From an uncultured Prevotella sp. (GTDB taxonomy: Bacteria; Bacteroidota; Bacteroidia; Bacteroidales; Bacteroidaceae): a stretch of 21,841 nt of DNA. Of this stretch, positions 13,767 through 21,841 are shown in pieces. The notes under the pieces were generated by a model. The model saw only the letters and a program-made list of their open reading frames with translations. It searched no databases and was not told the origin of the DNA. Where the stretch lies: contig UQQN01000036.1 in assembly GCA_900543155.1 (NCBI GenBank), positions 1-21,841 of the forward strand. The letters run 5' to 3'. Numbering within the stretch: the stretch's first letter is position 1; each line of letters opens with the position of its first letter. Position numbers and translations under genes: made by a program.

Positions 13767-16700
13767 CTACTTTCTAACCGAAATGGTTGTTTCTGCAGCT
13801 GTACCGCAAAATTCAGGAGCATATACACACTCAATGCGTGAAATGCCTGTTGCAAATTGCCCTGTGCGGTCTACAAAGAGTTCTTCAGTAAACTGATGTG
13901 TGCCCTTACGAACGTGTTCAATGAAGTAGTCGGTAGAACTATCATGAACAGCACGATAAGCAGGTAGACCAAGATTCCAATCATAACCTGATAGTGGCTG
14001 TGCAGGTTCTAAACAAGCAGGGCGTGCAGCATTGAGCGATACAAAGTCATAGTCACGGTCGGCTGTAAGTTTAAATATTTGGCGTATATGGTCACCCTTT
14101 TGAAGTTTTGTACCATTCGTTACAGGTTTCCATTCATTGCCCACTTTCACTTCAAAGCGACGTGTCAGTTGCAAACCTTTTCCCTCTGTCTGTACTTGCG
14201 AGGCAGGTGCCATAAATGTGGCATAGACGCTACCCCACGAAAGTCCTTCGGTGCGTTTGTCTAATTTTATAGACGTTGCATTTACAGCATCTTCGTCGGT
14301 GTAAGTCTTTTTTACATACCCCAGAGTCGATGCAGTCTGCGAATCGTCCTTTGCATTGGCATCTATTGTTTTTTTGTGGTTGAGCAAGGTGTAGTAAATA
14401 GGCGTTTGCTCATGAAGTGGCATAATGGTTGCGTCATTATTTATGTTGTTAAGCAAAATGTAGACGGCATCACTTGTGGCACGTGACGTTTCCCACATTT
14501 GCGTGCGTTTAGATTGCATTAACCACAGACGCATCTCGTTAGCTTCGTCTTGTCTGCCAAAAAGTTGTAATGCTTCAATCGCAACACATTGTGTAGGAAT
14601 ACGATATGAACTCCATGACCATAGGGCACGATTTGTATCGAAATAACGTCCCATTTGTTTTTTGCTTACCGTATGCTCCATCAAGCTTTTGAGCGTAAGT
14701 TCAGCTTTCGCCTTGCGATTTGCTTTAGCCAATACTACAGCTGTTACAGCTTTGCCATACATCGTAAATTCATGGCGTAACTCTTCAGCACGATCAAGCA
14801 AATAGTTAGCATCAGCATCTGGGTCCTTGTTTAATAAAGTTCGCACATAAAGGTAGCGCATGGCATATTCTGAAGGTTCGAGCATGTGCCCTACCTTTTT
14901 TTCGTGTTGTTTATGCTGCTTTACATACGTTGCAATCTCCTTCTTTAAAAAGTCGAAGGCTTTGTCAAGCATAGAGGTTGTTTGCCTGTTGGCATATTGC
15001 GTAAGTTGTTTACTACGTGCCAAAAGCGTAACTACATCTATTGTGGTCCATACGTTGCCTGGCATGCCCGGATACCAACTAAATGCTCCATTGCTTTGTT
15101 GCAGCATTTTAAGTTTGTCAATAGCCGTATAAAGATTGGCAGCTGCAGCTTCCTCGTCGAATAGCTGACGTAAGGCTGCTGCTTTTTTCTTTTCGTCCTC
15201 TGCATAATTTAGCCAAGGCGTGGCATCTGTCAGTCCTTCAAGTTTCAATGCCGTGAGTTTTTCGGCTTCGCCATTCACGCCATCCTCCTTTTCTGCCATC
15301 TGTTTAATTTCGGGACATTTTTTGCCTAAATATTGTCCAATGGTCAGGGCGTAGAAGCGAGTAGCCCACTCGTCAGCACTTAAGCAATACTTTTGGTTCG
15401 TCAATGTTGCTAAAGCTGTGACAGCATACCACGTAGGATTGCTTGAAATCTCTACCGATAAGGCGCGGTGTGTGGCATTTTTAGTATCGAAGAGCGTGTC
15501 GGTTTGTAAGGTACAAACACCTTTCTCTGTCAACGAGAAGGGAAGAGTGCGTGTTACCTCCACGTCGGTGGTGAAAATAGGCAGATAGTGCTCTTCTCCA
15601 TCGCTAAATCCACTACCTTCTGCTACGGTACGACATACCATAACTCCTTCAGCCTTAGTAGCATCGTAAGCAAAGGTATATACCTTCGATTCACCCGGAG
15701 CCAATGTCACTTTCTGCTGTGCATTAAATTTTGTGGCATTATTGGCAGCATCTGTCAGTGACAACTGCAGCTTTGCATTGATTTCTTTATCCGATAGATT
15801 CGTTACTTTTACGGGCAAGTCGGTTTTATCGCCTTTGCGCATAAAGCGGGGTAGGGCAGGTTCAACCATAAATTCTTTGCGAGCCACCACAGTTGCATTC
15901 AATCTTCCGTAGTCCATGTATTGCGTGTGAGCCAAGGCACAGAAGTTCCATTGTGTCATGCTCTCGGGCAAGGTAAATGCAATGTTTACTTCGCCTTGTG
16001 CATTGGTGCGGAGTGCAGGACGGAAGAATGCTGTTTCAGCAAAATTAGTGCGAGGTGTCACTGTTGGTGCAGCGGTAGCAGAAGTAGCATTGGTTCTTTC
16101 AAGTTTTTCATTAGCTTGCGAAATATCAATACTTTTTTCACATACAGCTTCAATTGCTGCCATATCGTACATGGGCGCCATCTCCTTACTGGCAGCTCTA
16201 ATGCCTTTATACTGGAATCTCCTAACTTCATAGGCTCTCACATAAGGTATGTCGAAATAAAACAACTCATTTTTCCAACAAGTGAATTGGATAGTTTGTT
16301 GCTTTAATAAGTTTTGATTGAAAGCTCCTTGCAAATTATTTCTATAAGATTGCCAATTGTGATTCCACGAAGAATTACTTAGATAGCGTGGAAATGTAAC
16401 GTCAAAATTCTGCCAAGTGTTATTTGCAAAAGCATCGAGCGAGGCATCATAAAGGCATGCCATAATTTGTGCGTTCGCAGGTGTACCATCGGGCTTTGTT
16501 ACCTGTAATACCCATTGTTCTTCTTGTCCGGGCGTAAGACGTGAACGGAAGGTTTTCCACGACACATTTAGCTTTTTCTCGGGGATAGGTTTTATTACTT
16601 TTACCTCGTGCGTATAGAGCTTCTCATCGCGCCACATGGCAAGATAGAGGGTTGCTCCATCGCCATATTCAGACTTATAATTAAAGTCAATGCGTTGCAA

Positions 16701-19382
16701 CTCGTTGTGAAGTTCTATAAGTTTGCTTTCTACAATTTTGTCTTCGCAAACAATGTCGTAGAAAAGTACCGCATCCTTGCAGGGAGAACCTATCACAATT
16801 TTGGCACGATCCTTAGCCTCGTTCATTTCTTGATAGAAGAATAAGGGCGTATCGCAGTCGGCTGGTTGCTTGTCAGTGTCAGAGAAGAGTAAAAATTCAA
16901 TTGAATCTTCTTCAGCCTCAGCAGTGCTATAAAGCATTTTATATTTTCCTGAAGGCAAATTGGCAAGGCCTTTCACCACAAAAGGTTCGCCACTTACAAA
17001 CGCTCCTTCTGCGCAGACATTATTGTTATGCACAAGTGTATATTGACCTTTAGCCTCCATTTGTTCGCCAGCTGCATTTAGCTGTTTAATAGAGAAAGAG
17101 GGTAAGTCTTTTCCTTTGCTGCGGCAAATCGTGTTGGGTACTTGTGCGCTAAGATAAGTTGGACGTGTGGCTACGGTGAGTGCTGTAGAGCCTTGGGTGG
17201 TTTCGCCATTCTCGGCAGTCACGGTGTAATTCACGGTGTAGGTGTAACGATTGTATCGTCCTACACTTTCGTTCTCTACATTTTTAGCAAGCCATACGGG
17301 TAGTTCAAAGCGTCCTTCAGCATCAGTAGTGGTTTCGCCAGATTGCGCTTCAAAGTCATCATCGTTCCATACAAACCACATAGAGCGGTTTACATGATAT
17401 TGCACACGTGCATTGCTTATAGGAATACCGCTATAAGTTTTAGCTTCGCCCGTAATTTTTACGTGGTCGCCTAAGGCGTATGCCGTTTTTATAGGATTTG
17501 TGGTTGCCGTGAAAGTAGGGCGTTTATATTCTTCAACGTCAATAAAAGCAGAAATCTCAACGCCACCTTTTTTAAACGACAGACAGAATCTTCCTGGCAA
17601 GCATTGCTCGGGCAGAGTGAACGAACCGCTAAACGAACCCATATCGTCAGTGCGCACGCATACGCTGTCAATCTCTTTTTGGTTTGTATTGAAGAGTTTA
17701 ACCTCGCCATCAATATCGGGCTTTACGGTATATTCATCTTCATTGCGGTCATATACTATGCCAGAGAATTCCACCTTTTGTCCAGGGCGGTAGATCGCTC
17801 TATCCGTAAAAATCTGCGCTTGGGCTTGTTGTGCCGTTTTATGGTTCCAAGATGATTGGTTATAGAGATAAAAAACCTCTGCTACTTTATCATTTTCGTG
17901 AGCAATAATATAGTCGTATTTGTAATTACCCTTCAGATATACAGTACCTTGTTTATCTGTTTTGTAGGTTTTTTGGCTTCTATATTTGTTCGCGGATTCT
18001 TTGATTTCTATTATTTGGGATTTTTCTACAGGTCGTCCGCTATGCGTGTCAACCACCGTAATGCGATGCCCACCATCAGGCGTGGAAAAAGTCATGGCGG
18101 TTAATGCCGTAACCGTGAGTTCTTGTGCTGATAAGTGTTTCCCATTATGCGTCAATTCTACATAATAAATACCTGGTTTTGTGGGGATTTCAAGTTCTAT
18201 TTTACCCTCGTTCCACGCGTAGGGAGCAGCAGGTTCAGAAAATTCCCAACTTGTAATGCTTACAGGTTTGCGTTTTGCTGCTAATTTTTTTAAATCATAA
18301 TCTCGTCTATTAATATAATCAATTCGTGAGTCAAAAAGGCGTATTATTCTAATCTCCGCATTCTTAAGATTGCGTAGTTTATAATTCAGTGTGAGTTTAT
18401 CGCCAGGATAAGCACACTCTTCTATGTTTTCAACAATCGCTGTGGGTTGTGTAATTTGGGCTTTAAAGTTGCGCAGCTTGTTTCCTTCAATGCCGCTAAA
18501 AAGTTTATCTCCTTTTTCTGCCCAATCATATAGCAGACTGTTATTGTGAGTTGCTGCAACTGATTTTTGTGAATAAAGTGTATGTAATTCTGTAATTTCG
18601 TTATAAACTTCAACCACCGATTCTGTGTGGTTATATGCCTGAATCAATGCCACCAAATCTTTGTATTGCGCATTGTCATCAATGCGACCTTTGATGGTAC
18701 TATGTTGGTCGTATTTCTCTTTTATGGCACGTAGATAAAGGAGTACGGCTGCATTGTCTTGCTGTCTTTGTTTGTAAAAATCAGCCATGCGATTAAGCAA
18801 CTCACACTTTTCGCGTGGTTTAAGGTTCCCATCTTCAATGTAGCTGTCGAGCAATACTTGCAGCAGGTCGTTATTAAATAGCTTACTATCTTTAAAGCAA
18901 TCGAATAGCGGTTTGTATTTTCTTGTATTGCAGTTTGCTAAAACCTCGGGTTCAGCAATCGAAGCCTTAAAGTGTTCATTGGCTTTTTTGCGTTTCTCGT
19001 CTGCCGTAACCTCATCATTATCGTAGAAAATGTAATCTTCGCTTTTGATATAGCATTGTGCCAATGCAGAGTGTAGCAGTGCCTTTATGATAGGATCTTT
19101 TTCGTTTTTCAGCAAAGCCTCCATGTTGTCGGTATAGACTTGTGCAGAGTCAGGCGAAAATTCGTTACTATATGTGCGTAGCATGAGCATAGAACGCAAC
19201 AATTCCGCTGTATTCTTTTCTTCAAGTGCTTTGTCGTGAATTGTTTTCACAATTTCGATAGCTGATTTAGGCAAATCATTTCTTGCCTCAGCTTCAGCCT
19301 GTTTCCATAAACTGTTATAGTCTTGGGCTGTAGCGCTCAATGCGATTGTTGTAGAAGCCATTATAGATAATATTTTTTTCAT
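13767..19382 (-). CDS. Alpha-2-macroglobulin family protein without thioester
   Basis: An 1871-residue secreted protein. Residues 1-19 form a signal peptide (SATA, then Gln20) with no lipobox. Residues about 20-290 are helical and TPR-like. About 420-460 (HRITVVDTHSGRPVEKSQ) resembles a carboxypeptidase-regulatory-type beta fold. The MG2 signature TDRAIYRPGQ lies near 523-532. A Thr/Ala/Pro linker near 1090-1105 precedes the A2M domain block TAFFRPALRTNAQGEV and LPESMTQWNF. A toroid-like helical region with GAFSWYPGMPGNVW near 1437-1450 follows. No CGEQ-type thioester is present, so it should not trap proteases covalently. Bacteroidales have many such long macroglobulin-like proteins of unclear role, presumably periplasmic. 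It follows the UPF0104 gene by 53 bases. Confidence 0.88.
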   Translation of the reverse strand: MKKILSIMASTTIALSATAQDYNSLWKQAEAEARNDLPKSAIEIVKTIHDKALEEKNTAELLRSMLMLRTYSNEFSPDSAQVYTDNMEALLKNEKDPIIKALLHSALAQCYIKSEDYIFYDNDEVTADEKRKKANEHFKASIAEPEVLANCNTRKYKPLFDCFKDSKLFNNDLLQVLLDSYIEDGNLKPREKCELLNRMADFYKQRQQDNAAVLLYLRAIKEKYDQHSTIKGRIDDNAQYKDLVALIQAYNHTESVVEVYNEITELHTLYSQKSVAATHNNSLLYDWAEKGDKLFSGIEGNKLRNFKAQITQPTAIVENIEECAYPGDKLTLNYKLRNLKNAEIRIIRLFDSRIDYINRRDYDLKKLAAKRKPVSITSWEFSEPAAPYAWNEGKIELEIPTKPGIYYVELTHNGKHLSAQELTVTALTAMTFSTPDGGHRITVVDTHSGRPVEKSQIIEIKESANKYRSQKTYKTDKQGTVYLKGNYKYDYIIAHENDKVAEVFYLYNQSSWNHKTAQQAQAQIFTDRAIYRPGQKVEFSGIVYDRNEDEYTVKPDIDGEVKLFNTNQKEIDSVCVRTDDMGSFSGSFTLPEQCLPGRFCLSFKKGGVEISAFIDVEEYKRPTFTATTNPIKTAYALGDHVKITGEAKTYSGIPISNARVQYHVNRSMWFVWNDDDFEAQSGETTTDAEGRFELPVWLAKNVENESVGRYNRYTYTVNYTVTAENGETTQGSTALTVATRPTYLSAQVPNTICRSKGKDLPSFSIKQLNAAGEQMEAKGQYTLVHNNNVCAEGAFVSGEPFVVKGLANLPSGKYKMLYSTAEAEEDSIEFLLFSDTDKQPADCDTPLFFYQEMNEAKDRAKIVIGSPCKDAVLFYDIVCEDKIVESKLIELHNELQRIDFNYKSEYGDGATLYLAMWRDEKLYTHEVKVIKPIPEKKLNVSWKTFRSRLTPGQEEQWVLQVTKPDGTPANAQIMACLYDASLDAFANNTWQNFDVTFPRYLSNSSWNHNWQSYRNNLQGAFNQNLLKQQTIQFTCWKNELFYFDIPYVRAYEVRRFQYKGIRAASKEMAPMYDMAAIEAVCEKSIDISQANEKLERTNATSATAAPTVTPRTNFAETAFFRPALRTNAQGEVNIAFTLPESMTQWNFCALAHTQYMDYGRLNATVVARKEFMVEPALPRFMRKGDKTDLPVKVTNLSDKEINAKLQLSLTDAANNATKFNAQQKVTLAPGESKVYTFAYDATKAEGVMVCRTVAEGSGFSDGEEHYLPIFTTDVEVTRTLPFSLTEKGVCTLQTDTLFDTKNATHRALSVEISSNPTWYAVTALATLTNQKYCLSADEWATRFYALTIGQYLGKKCPEIKQMAEKEDGVNGEAEKLTALKLEGLTDATPWLNYAEDEKKKAAALRQLFDEEAAAANLYTAIDKLKMLQQSNGAFSWYPGMPGNVWTTIDVVTLLARSKQLTQYANRQTTSMLDKAFDFLKKEIATYVKQHKQHEKKVGHMLEPSEYAMRYLYVRTLLNKDPDADANYLLDRAEELRHEFTMYGKAVTAVVLAKANRKAKAELTLKSLMEHTVSKKQMGRYFDTNRALWSWSSYRIPTQCVAIEALQLFGRQDEANEMRLWLMQSKRTQMWETSRATSDAVYILLNNINNDATIMPLHEQTPIYYTLLNHKKTIDANAKDDSQTASTLGYVKKTYTDEDAVNATSIKLDKRTEGLSWGSVYATFMAPASQVQTEGKGLQLTRRFEVKVGNEWKPVTNGTKLQKGDHIRQIFKLTADRDYDFVSLNAARPACLEPAQPLSGYDWNLGLPAYRAVHDSSTDYFIEHVRKGTHQFTEELFVDRTGQFATGISRIECVYAPEFCGTAAETTISVRK

Positions 19383-19435
19383 CTTATGTGGATTTTTGTA
19401 AGCAACAGAGACTCATTCCTCTTTATCGTTGTTAC

Positions 19436-20431
19436 TCACTGATTTATATTTTCTTTTTTACGTTTCATCCAAAGCCACACCTCTCGATAATAGCTGGCAT
19501 AACCCAACACGCCCAAAAGCATAACCAACACAGTTTTTAGTCCGTGCGTAATGAGTGCGTACGATTGTGCCACACTTTTGGCAATGCCATATACTGTGGT
19601 CAGCGTTTTCACAATGGCAAAGTGCCAAGGTCCTGCTCCTGCAGGTGTGGGTAATAGCACCCCCACACTTGTTGCAGCAAAAACATGCAGTGTATCGGCT
19701 AAACCAATAGCTGCCATTTCGCAGAAACAGGGAACCAACAAGTAGAGTTGCAAAAAGTTGCACGTCCAAATTGCCAAGCATAGTGCCGAAAAATAAAGTG
19801 GACTTTTTAGGTGTGCCACGGCACTAATGCCCACCCATAGGTTTTGTATAAAATTGTGTACGTGTTTCCACCACAACTTAAATGTCAGTCCAATGAGCAG
19901 ACACACTCCACAGCCTATGGCAATGTAAAAGCCATAGTTAGGCACCATCCATGTCAGTCCTTCGGTAAGATTGTGTACTAACGACACCGTGTTGTGCCAT
20001 CGCAGCGTAATGGTAAGTCCCACCACCAGCACAAGGCACACAATGTCTGCCGCCTTTTCAATAACCACAGTGCCAAATGCGCGAGTCGACACTTTGGCGT
20101 CACCACGTTTCACAAGTAATGAACGTGTGAGTTCACCCAAACGAGGTGTAATGCTGTTAATGAGATAAGATATGAACATGAGTTCAATAGCCCTTCGGCG
20201 TGTGGTTTTTATGTGTGCAGCCTCGAGCAACATGTGCCAGCGTAGCGACCGAAATACGTTTGCCAATATGCCCACTGCCAAAACAGCTACTACCCACACG
20301 TAGTTGCTACGTTTGCTAAAGAAGGTGCCCAATGTGGCAAAATCAAAGCCACGATACACCCCATACATTAGCACTGCACCCACTAAAGTCGAAGCAATTA
20401 AGAATAATATGTTTTTTAAGGCAGCGTTCAT
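19436..20431 (-). CDS. UPF0104 (lysylphosphatidylglycerol synthase-like) membrane protein
   Basis: A 331-residue protein with about eight hydrophobic segments. Family signs are RSLRWHMLL (about 62-70), SITPRLGELTRSLLVKRG followed by VVIEKAADIV (93-131), and the PTPAGAGPWHF block near 264-274. These belong to the UPF0104/AglD2 group that includes the flippase part of lysyl-phosphatidylglycerol synthase. No catalytic domain is attached, so it is a membrane transporter-like protein of unknown lipid specificity. It is probably co-transcribed with the macroglobulin gene 53 bases downstream. The 254-base gap before it contains an AT-rich divergent promoter region with no clear minus-strand -7 box. 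Confidence 0.87.
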   Translation of the reverse strand: MNAALKNILFLIASTLVGAVLMYGVYRGFDFATLGTFFSKRSNYVWVVAVLAVGILANVFRSLRWHMLLEAAHIKTTRRRAIELMFISYLINSITPRLGELTRSLLVKRGDAKVSTRAFGTVVIEKAADIVCLVLVVGLTITLRWHNTVSLVHNLTEGLTWMVPNYGFYIAIGCGVCLLIGLTFKLWWKHVHNFIQNLWVGISAVAHLKSPLYFSALCLAIWTCNFLQLYLLVPCFCEMAAIGLADTLHVFAATSVGVLLPTPAGAGPWHFAIVKTLTTVYGIAKSVAQSYALITHGLKTVLVMLLGVLGYASYYREVWLWMKRKKENINQ

Positions 20432-20551
20432 AATTGTTTATTTATCGTTCTAATTGAATGCTAAAATACAATATTTTGGAGACATGATTGTGTATTTTTT
20501 TATTCTATAAGATAAAATCGTATTTTTTTTGCTATCAGTGTATCAAAATAC

Positions 20552-20583
20552 TTGGTATTTCTACAAAAAAGTTCGTAATTTCG
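20552..20583 (+). promoter_or_regulatory. Promoter of the WYL regulator
   Basis: TTG at 20552-20554, a 21-base spacer, and TAATTTCG at 20576-20583 (one mismatch to TAnnTTTG). The predicted leader is about 95 bases. Confidence 0.5.
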
Positions 20584-20685
20584 CAGTTAGAATTGAAGCA
20601 TGAATTTTTGGAGGCTTTTTGAAAATCACAGCGAGTCCATTGGTTTCGTTGGGTTTATAATAGCCCCACAAAAAAGGAATTACAA

Positions 20686-21618
20686 ATGGAACTTGAAAAA
20701 TTTTCACGTCAATTGCGATTGTTGCTCTTACTAGTGAAAAATCGCAAGCAGACGATAGACGAAGTGAGTGCGCAACTTGGCATGAGTAGGCGCTCCATGT
20801 ATCGCTACATAGATGCGTTTCGCAAATTGGGCTTTATCATTAAAAAAGAAGGCATGGTTTATCGCATAGACCATGAGTCTGATTTTTTACAAGCCTTGGT
20901 GCAAGGCATCCAGTTTACCGAGGAAGAAGCCCTCATCATTGCTCGTACGGTTAATTCAGTTTACGATAACTCGCCCGAAATGCGTAGTCTGCGCGATAAG
21001 TTGGCACATATTTACAACATTGATGCCCTGACACGCTATGAGGACAACAACCAAATGGCTTTCAACCTCAGCCAAATATATCGTTGTATCCGCGAAGAGC
21101 GTGTGGCAATGTTTAGGGATTATAGTGACGAAAATAGTGTAAAGCCTAAGAATCACATTGTGGAGCCCTATATCTATATGGCATCGACCCACGAGGTGCG
21201 TTGTTACGATCTCACCACCAAAAGCAATCGTTCGTTTAAGGTCGATAATATAGGCATTGTCGAAACTTTCGATCTCCTGTGGTCTAACAAGGCACTTCAC
21301 ACTCCTTATCATACCGATCTCTTTGGTTTTTCAGGCGAAAAGCGTATGCATGTGTCGTTATTGCTCACCCCGCAAGCCACAGCCTGGTTGCTTCGTTCTA
21401 ATTGCGATGCACAACGTGATCTTACCTTGCAAGATGACAATCGTCAAAAACTCGACACTTTAGTATGTAGTTACGAGGGAGTTGCGCGTTTTGTGTTAAG
21501 CATGTACGATGAAGTGCAGATTGTAGACTCTCCAGAGTTGCAAGCATACGTAGACAATGAGGTAGCGAAGTTGCTACAAAAAAATGCAAAAGTATCTGCT
21601 AAATTGAAAAAAGCATAA
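20686..21618 (+). CDS. HTH and WYL-domain transcriptional regulator
   Basis: A 310-residue protein. Residues about 8-60 form a winged helix-turn-helix of the HTH_11/DeoR-like type (TIDEVSAQLGMSRRSMYRYIDAFRKLGF). Residues about 140-230 resemble a WYL ligand-sensing domain, although the signature is PYIYMAS rather than the usual WYL; YDLTTKSNRSFKVDNI follows. WYL proteins sense small ligands such as nucleotides or nucleic acids and regulate varied genes. It is divergent from the UPF0104-macroglobulin pair, which is the first candidate for control, along with itself. A strong terminator follows. Confidence 0.82.
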   Translation: MELEKFSRQLRLLLLLVKNRKQTIDEVSAQLGMSRRSMYRYIDAFRKLGFIIKKEGMVYRIDHESDFLQALVQGIQFTEEEALIIARTVNSVYDNSPEMRSLRDKLAHIYNIDALTRYEDNNQMAFNLSQIYRCIREERVAMFRDYSDENSVKPKNHIVEPYIYMASTHEVRCYDLTTKSNRSFKVDNIGIVETFDLLWSNKALHTPYHTDLFGFSGEKRMHVSLLLTPQATAWLLRSNCDAQRDLTLQDDNRQKLDTLVCSYEGVARFVLSMYDEVQIVDSPELQAYVDNEVAKLLQKNAKVSAKLKKA

Positions 21619-21645
21619 GACGCCTCGTGCGTTTAAATCCTAAAA

Positions 21646-21691
21646 AAAGGATATGATGTAGATTTCTCTGCACCATATCCTTTCATTTTTT
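21646..21691 (+). terminator. Terminator of the WYL gene
   Basis: AAAGGATATG at 21646-21655 pairs with CATATCCTTT at 21674-21683, with a further five-base inner stem, and is followed by CATTTTTTATT. Confidence 0.9.
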
Positions 21692-21732
21692 ATTATTGCT
21701 GTCCGGTAAAACTTTTTTAAGCAAAATAAATT

Positions 21733-21767
21733 AGGGCTGTCACTTCTCACGAAGTATCAGCCCTTTT
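21733..21767 (+). terminator. Hairpin protecting the transposase from read-through
   Basis: AGGGCTG/CAGCCCT outer and ACTTC/GAAGT inner stems are followed by TTTT. It lies inside the element, upstream of its own -7 box, so it would stop transcripts entering from outside. Confidence 0.75.
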
Positions 21768-21770
21768 GGT

Positions 21771-21778
21771 TATCTTTG
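21771..21778 (+). promoter_or_regulatory. -7 element of the transposase gene
   Basis: TATCTTTG matches TAnnTTTG, 24 bases before the transposase ATG. No clear -33 box is seen. Transcripts from here start after both the left arm of the inverted repeat and the hairpin. Confidence 0.45.
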
Positions 21779-21801
21779 TTTTGCTAAAAAAATATATAAC
21801 C

Positions 21802-21841
21802 ATGAGCAAAGATAGCCATTTTACCGGACAGCCGGTCTATA
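21802..21841 (+). CDS. Transposase, 5' end only
   Basis: An ATG opens 13 codons, MSKDSHFTGQPVY, before the window ends. The FTGQP motif at the N-terminus recalls Bacteroidales IS4-family (DUF4372) transposases; this is recognition from memory on a very short stretch. Codons 6-11 form the right arm of the 14-base inverted repeat with the element's left end. Confidence 0.6.
   Translation, partial: MSKDSHFTGQPVY

Larger units (their letters stand above)
21698..21841 (+). mobile_element. Left end of an insertion sequence, cut by the window edge
   Basis: The terminal sequence GCTGTCCGGTAAAA at 21698-21711 is the exact reverse complement of 21819-21832, inside the transposase gene. Between them are a terminator-like hairpin, a -7 box and the transposase start. 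The start MSKDSHFTGQPVY recalls IS4-type transposases with an N-terminal DUF4372 domain, common in Bacteroidales. The outer edge and any target duplication cannot be fixed, as the right end is outside the window. Confidence 0.65.

Overview
The window looks like chromosome from a Bacteroidales bacterium, most like Prevotella and its relatives. Three things point that way. Several genes sit behind the Bacteroidetes promoter pattern (-7 TAnnTTTG, with TTTG or TTG about 20 bases upstream) and mostly lack strong Shine-Dalgarno sites. The gene families are typical: a Bacteroidales-style methylmalonyl-CoA decarboxylase cluster, a very long alpha-2-macroglobulin, a SIMPL-domain protein and a secreted protein that may be DUF3316. 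The intergenic DNA is AT-rich. The genus is inferred from memory of these families and no search was run.

Layout. Positions 1-1250 hold no intact gene. They contain a decayed accessory locus: many direct and inverted GTGAC repeats, two inverted copies of an 18-base motif near the two ends, a good promoter, and the start of one small gene running into the tail of an unrelated one. Positions 1254-2050 (minus strand) are the ribosomal operon rplU-rpmA with promoter and terminator. Positions 2156-4885 (plus) are a three-gene operon: a DedA-family membrane protein, a secreted protein of unknown function, and an S41-protease lipoprotein carrying a run of ten Gs. Positions 4912-5517 (minus) are a MarC-family membrane protein. 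Positions 5715-8072 (minus) are the mmdA, OadG-like and biotin-carrier cluster of propionate/succinate metabolism, behind a long, structured leader. Positions 8446-11513 (plus) carry serC and a FAD-dependent dehydrogenase with an unusual polar N-terminal extension. Positions 11671-13633 (plus) carry a SIMPL-domain protein and a nucleotidyltransferase, each behind a clear promoter, ending in two adjacent hairpins. Positions 13767-20431 (minus) are a probable two-gene operon: a UPF0104-type membrane protein followed by an 1871-residue alpha-2-macroglobulin. Positions 20552-21691 (plus) are a WYL-type regulator divergent from that pair. The window ends inside an insertion sequence whose first 14 bases are complementary to codons 6-11 of its own transposase.

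How the genes work together. Most of the window is ordinary housekeeping and envelope content. The mmd cluster would decarboxylate methylmalonyl-CoA, but neither the membrane beta subunit nor a biotin carboxylase is here. The most curious material is non-coding: the repeat-bounded relic at the left edge, the competing inverted repeats in the mmdA leader, and the self-complementary end of the insertion sequence. I did not find a clear, intact, previously undescribed gene system.
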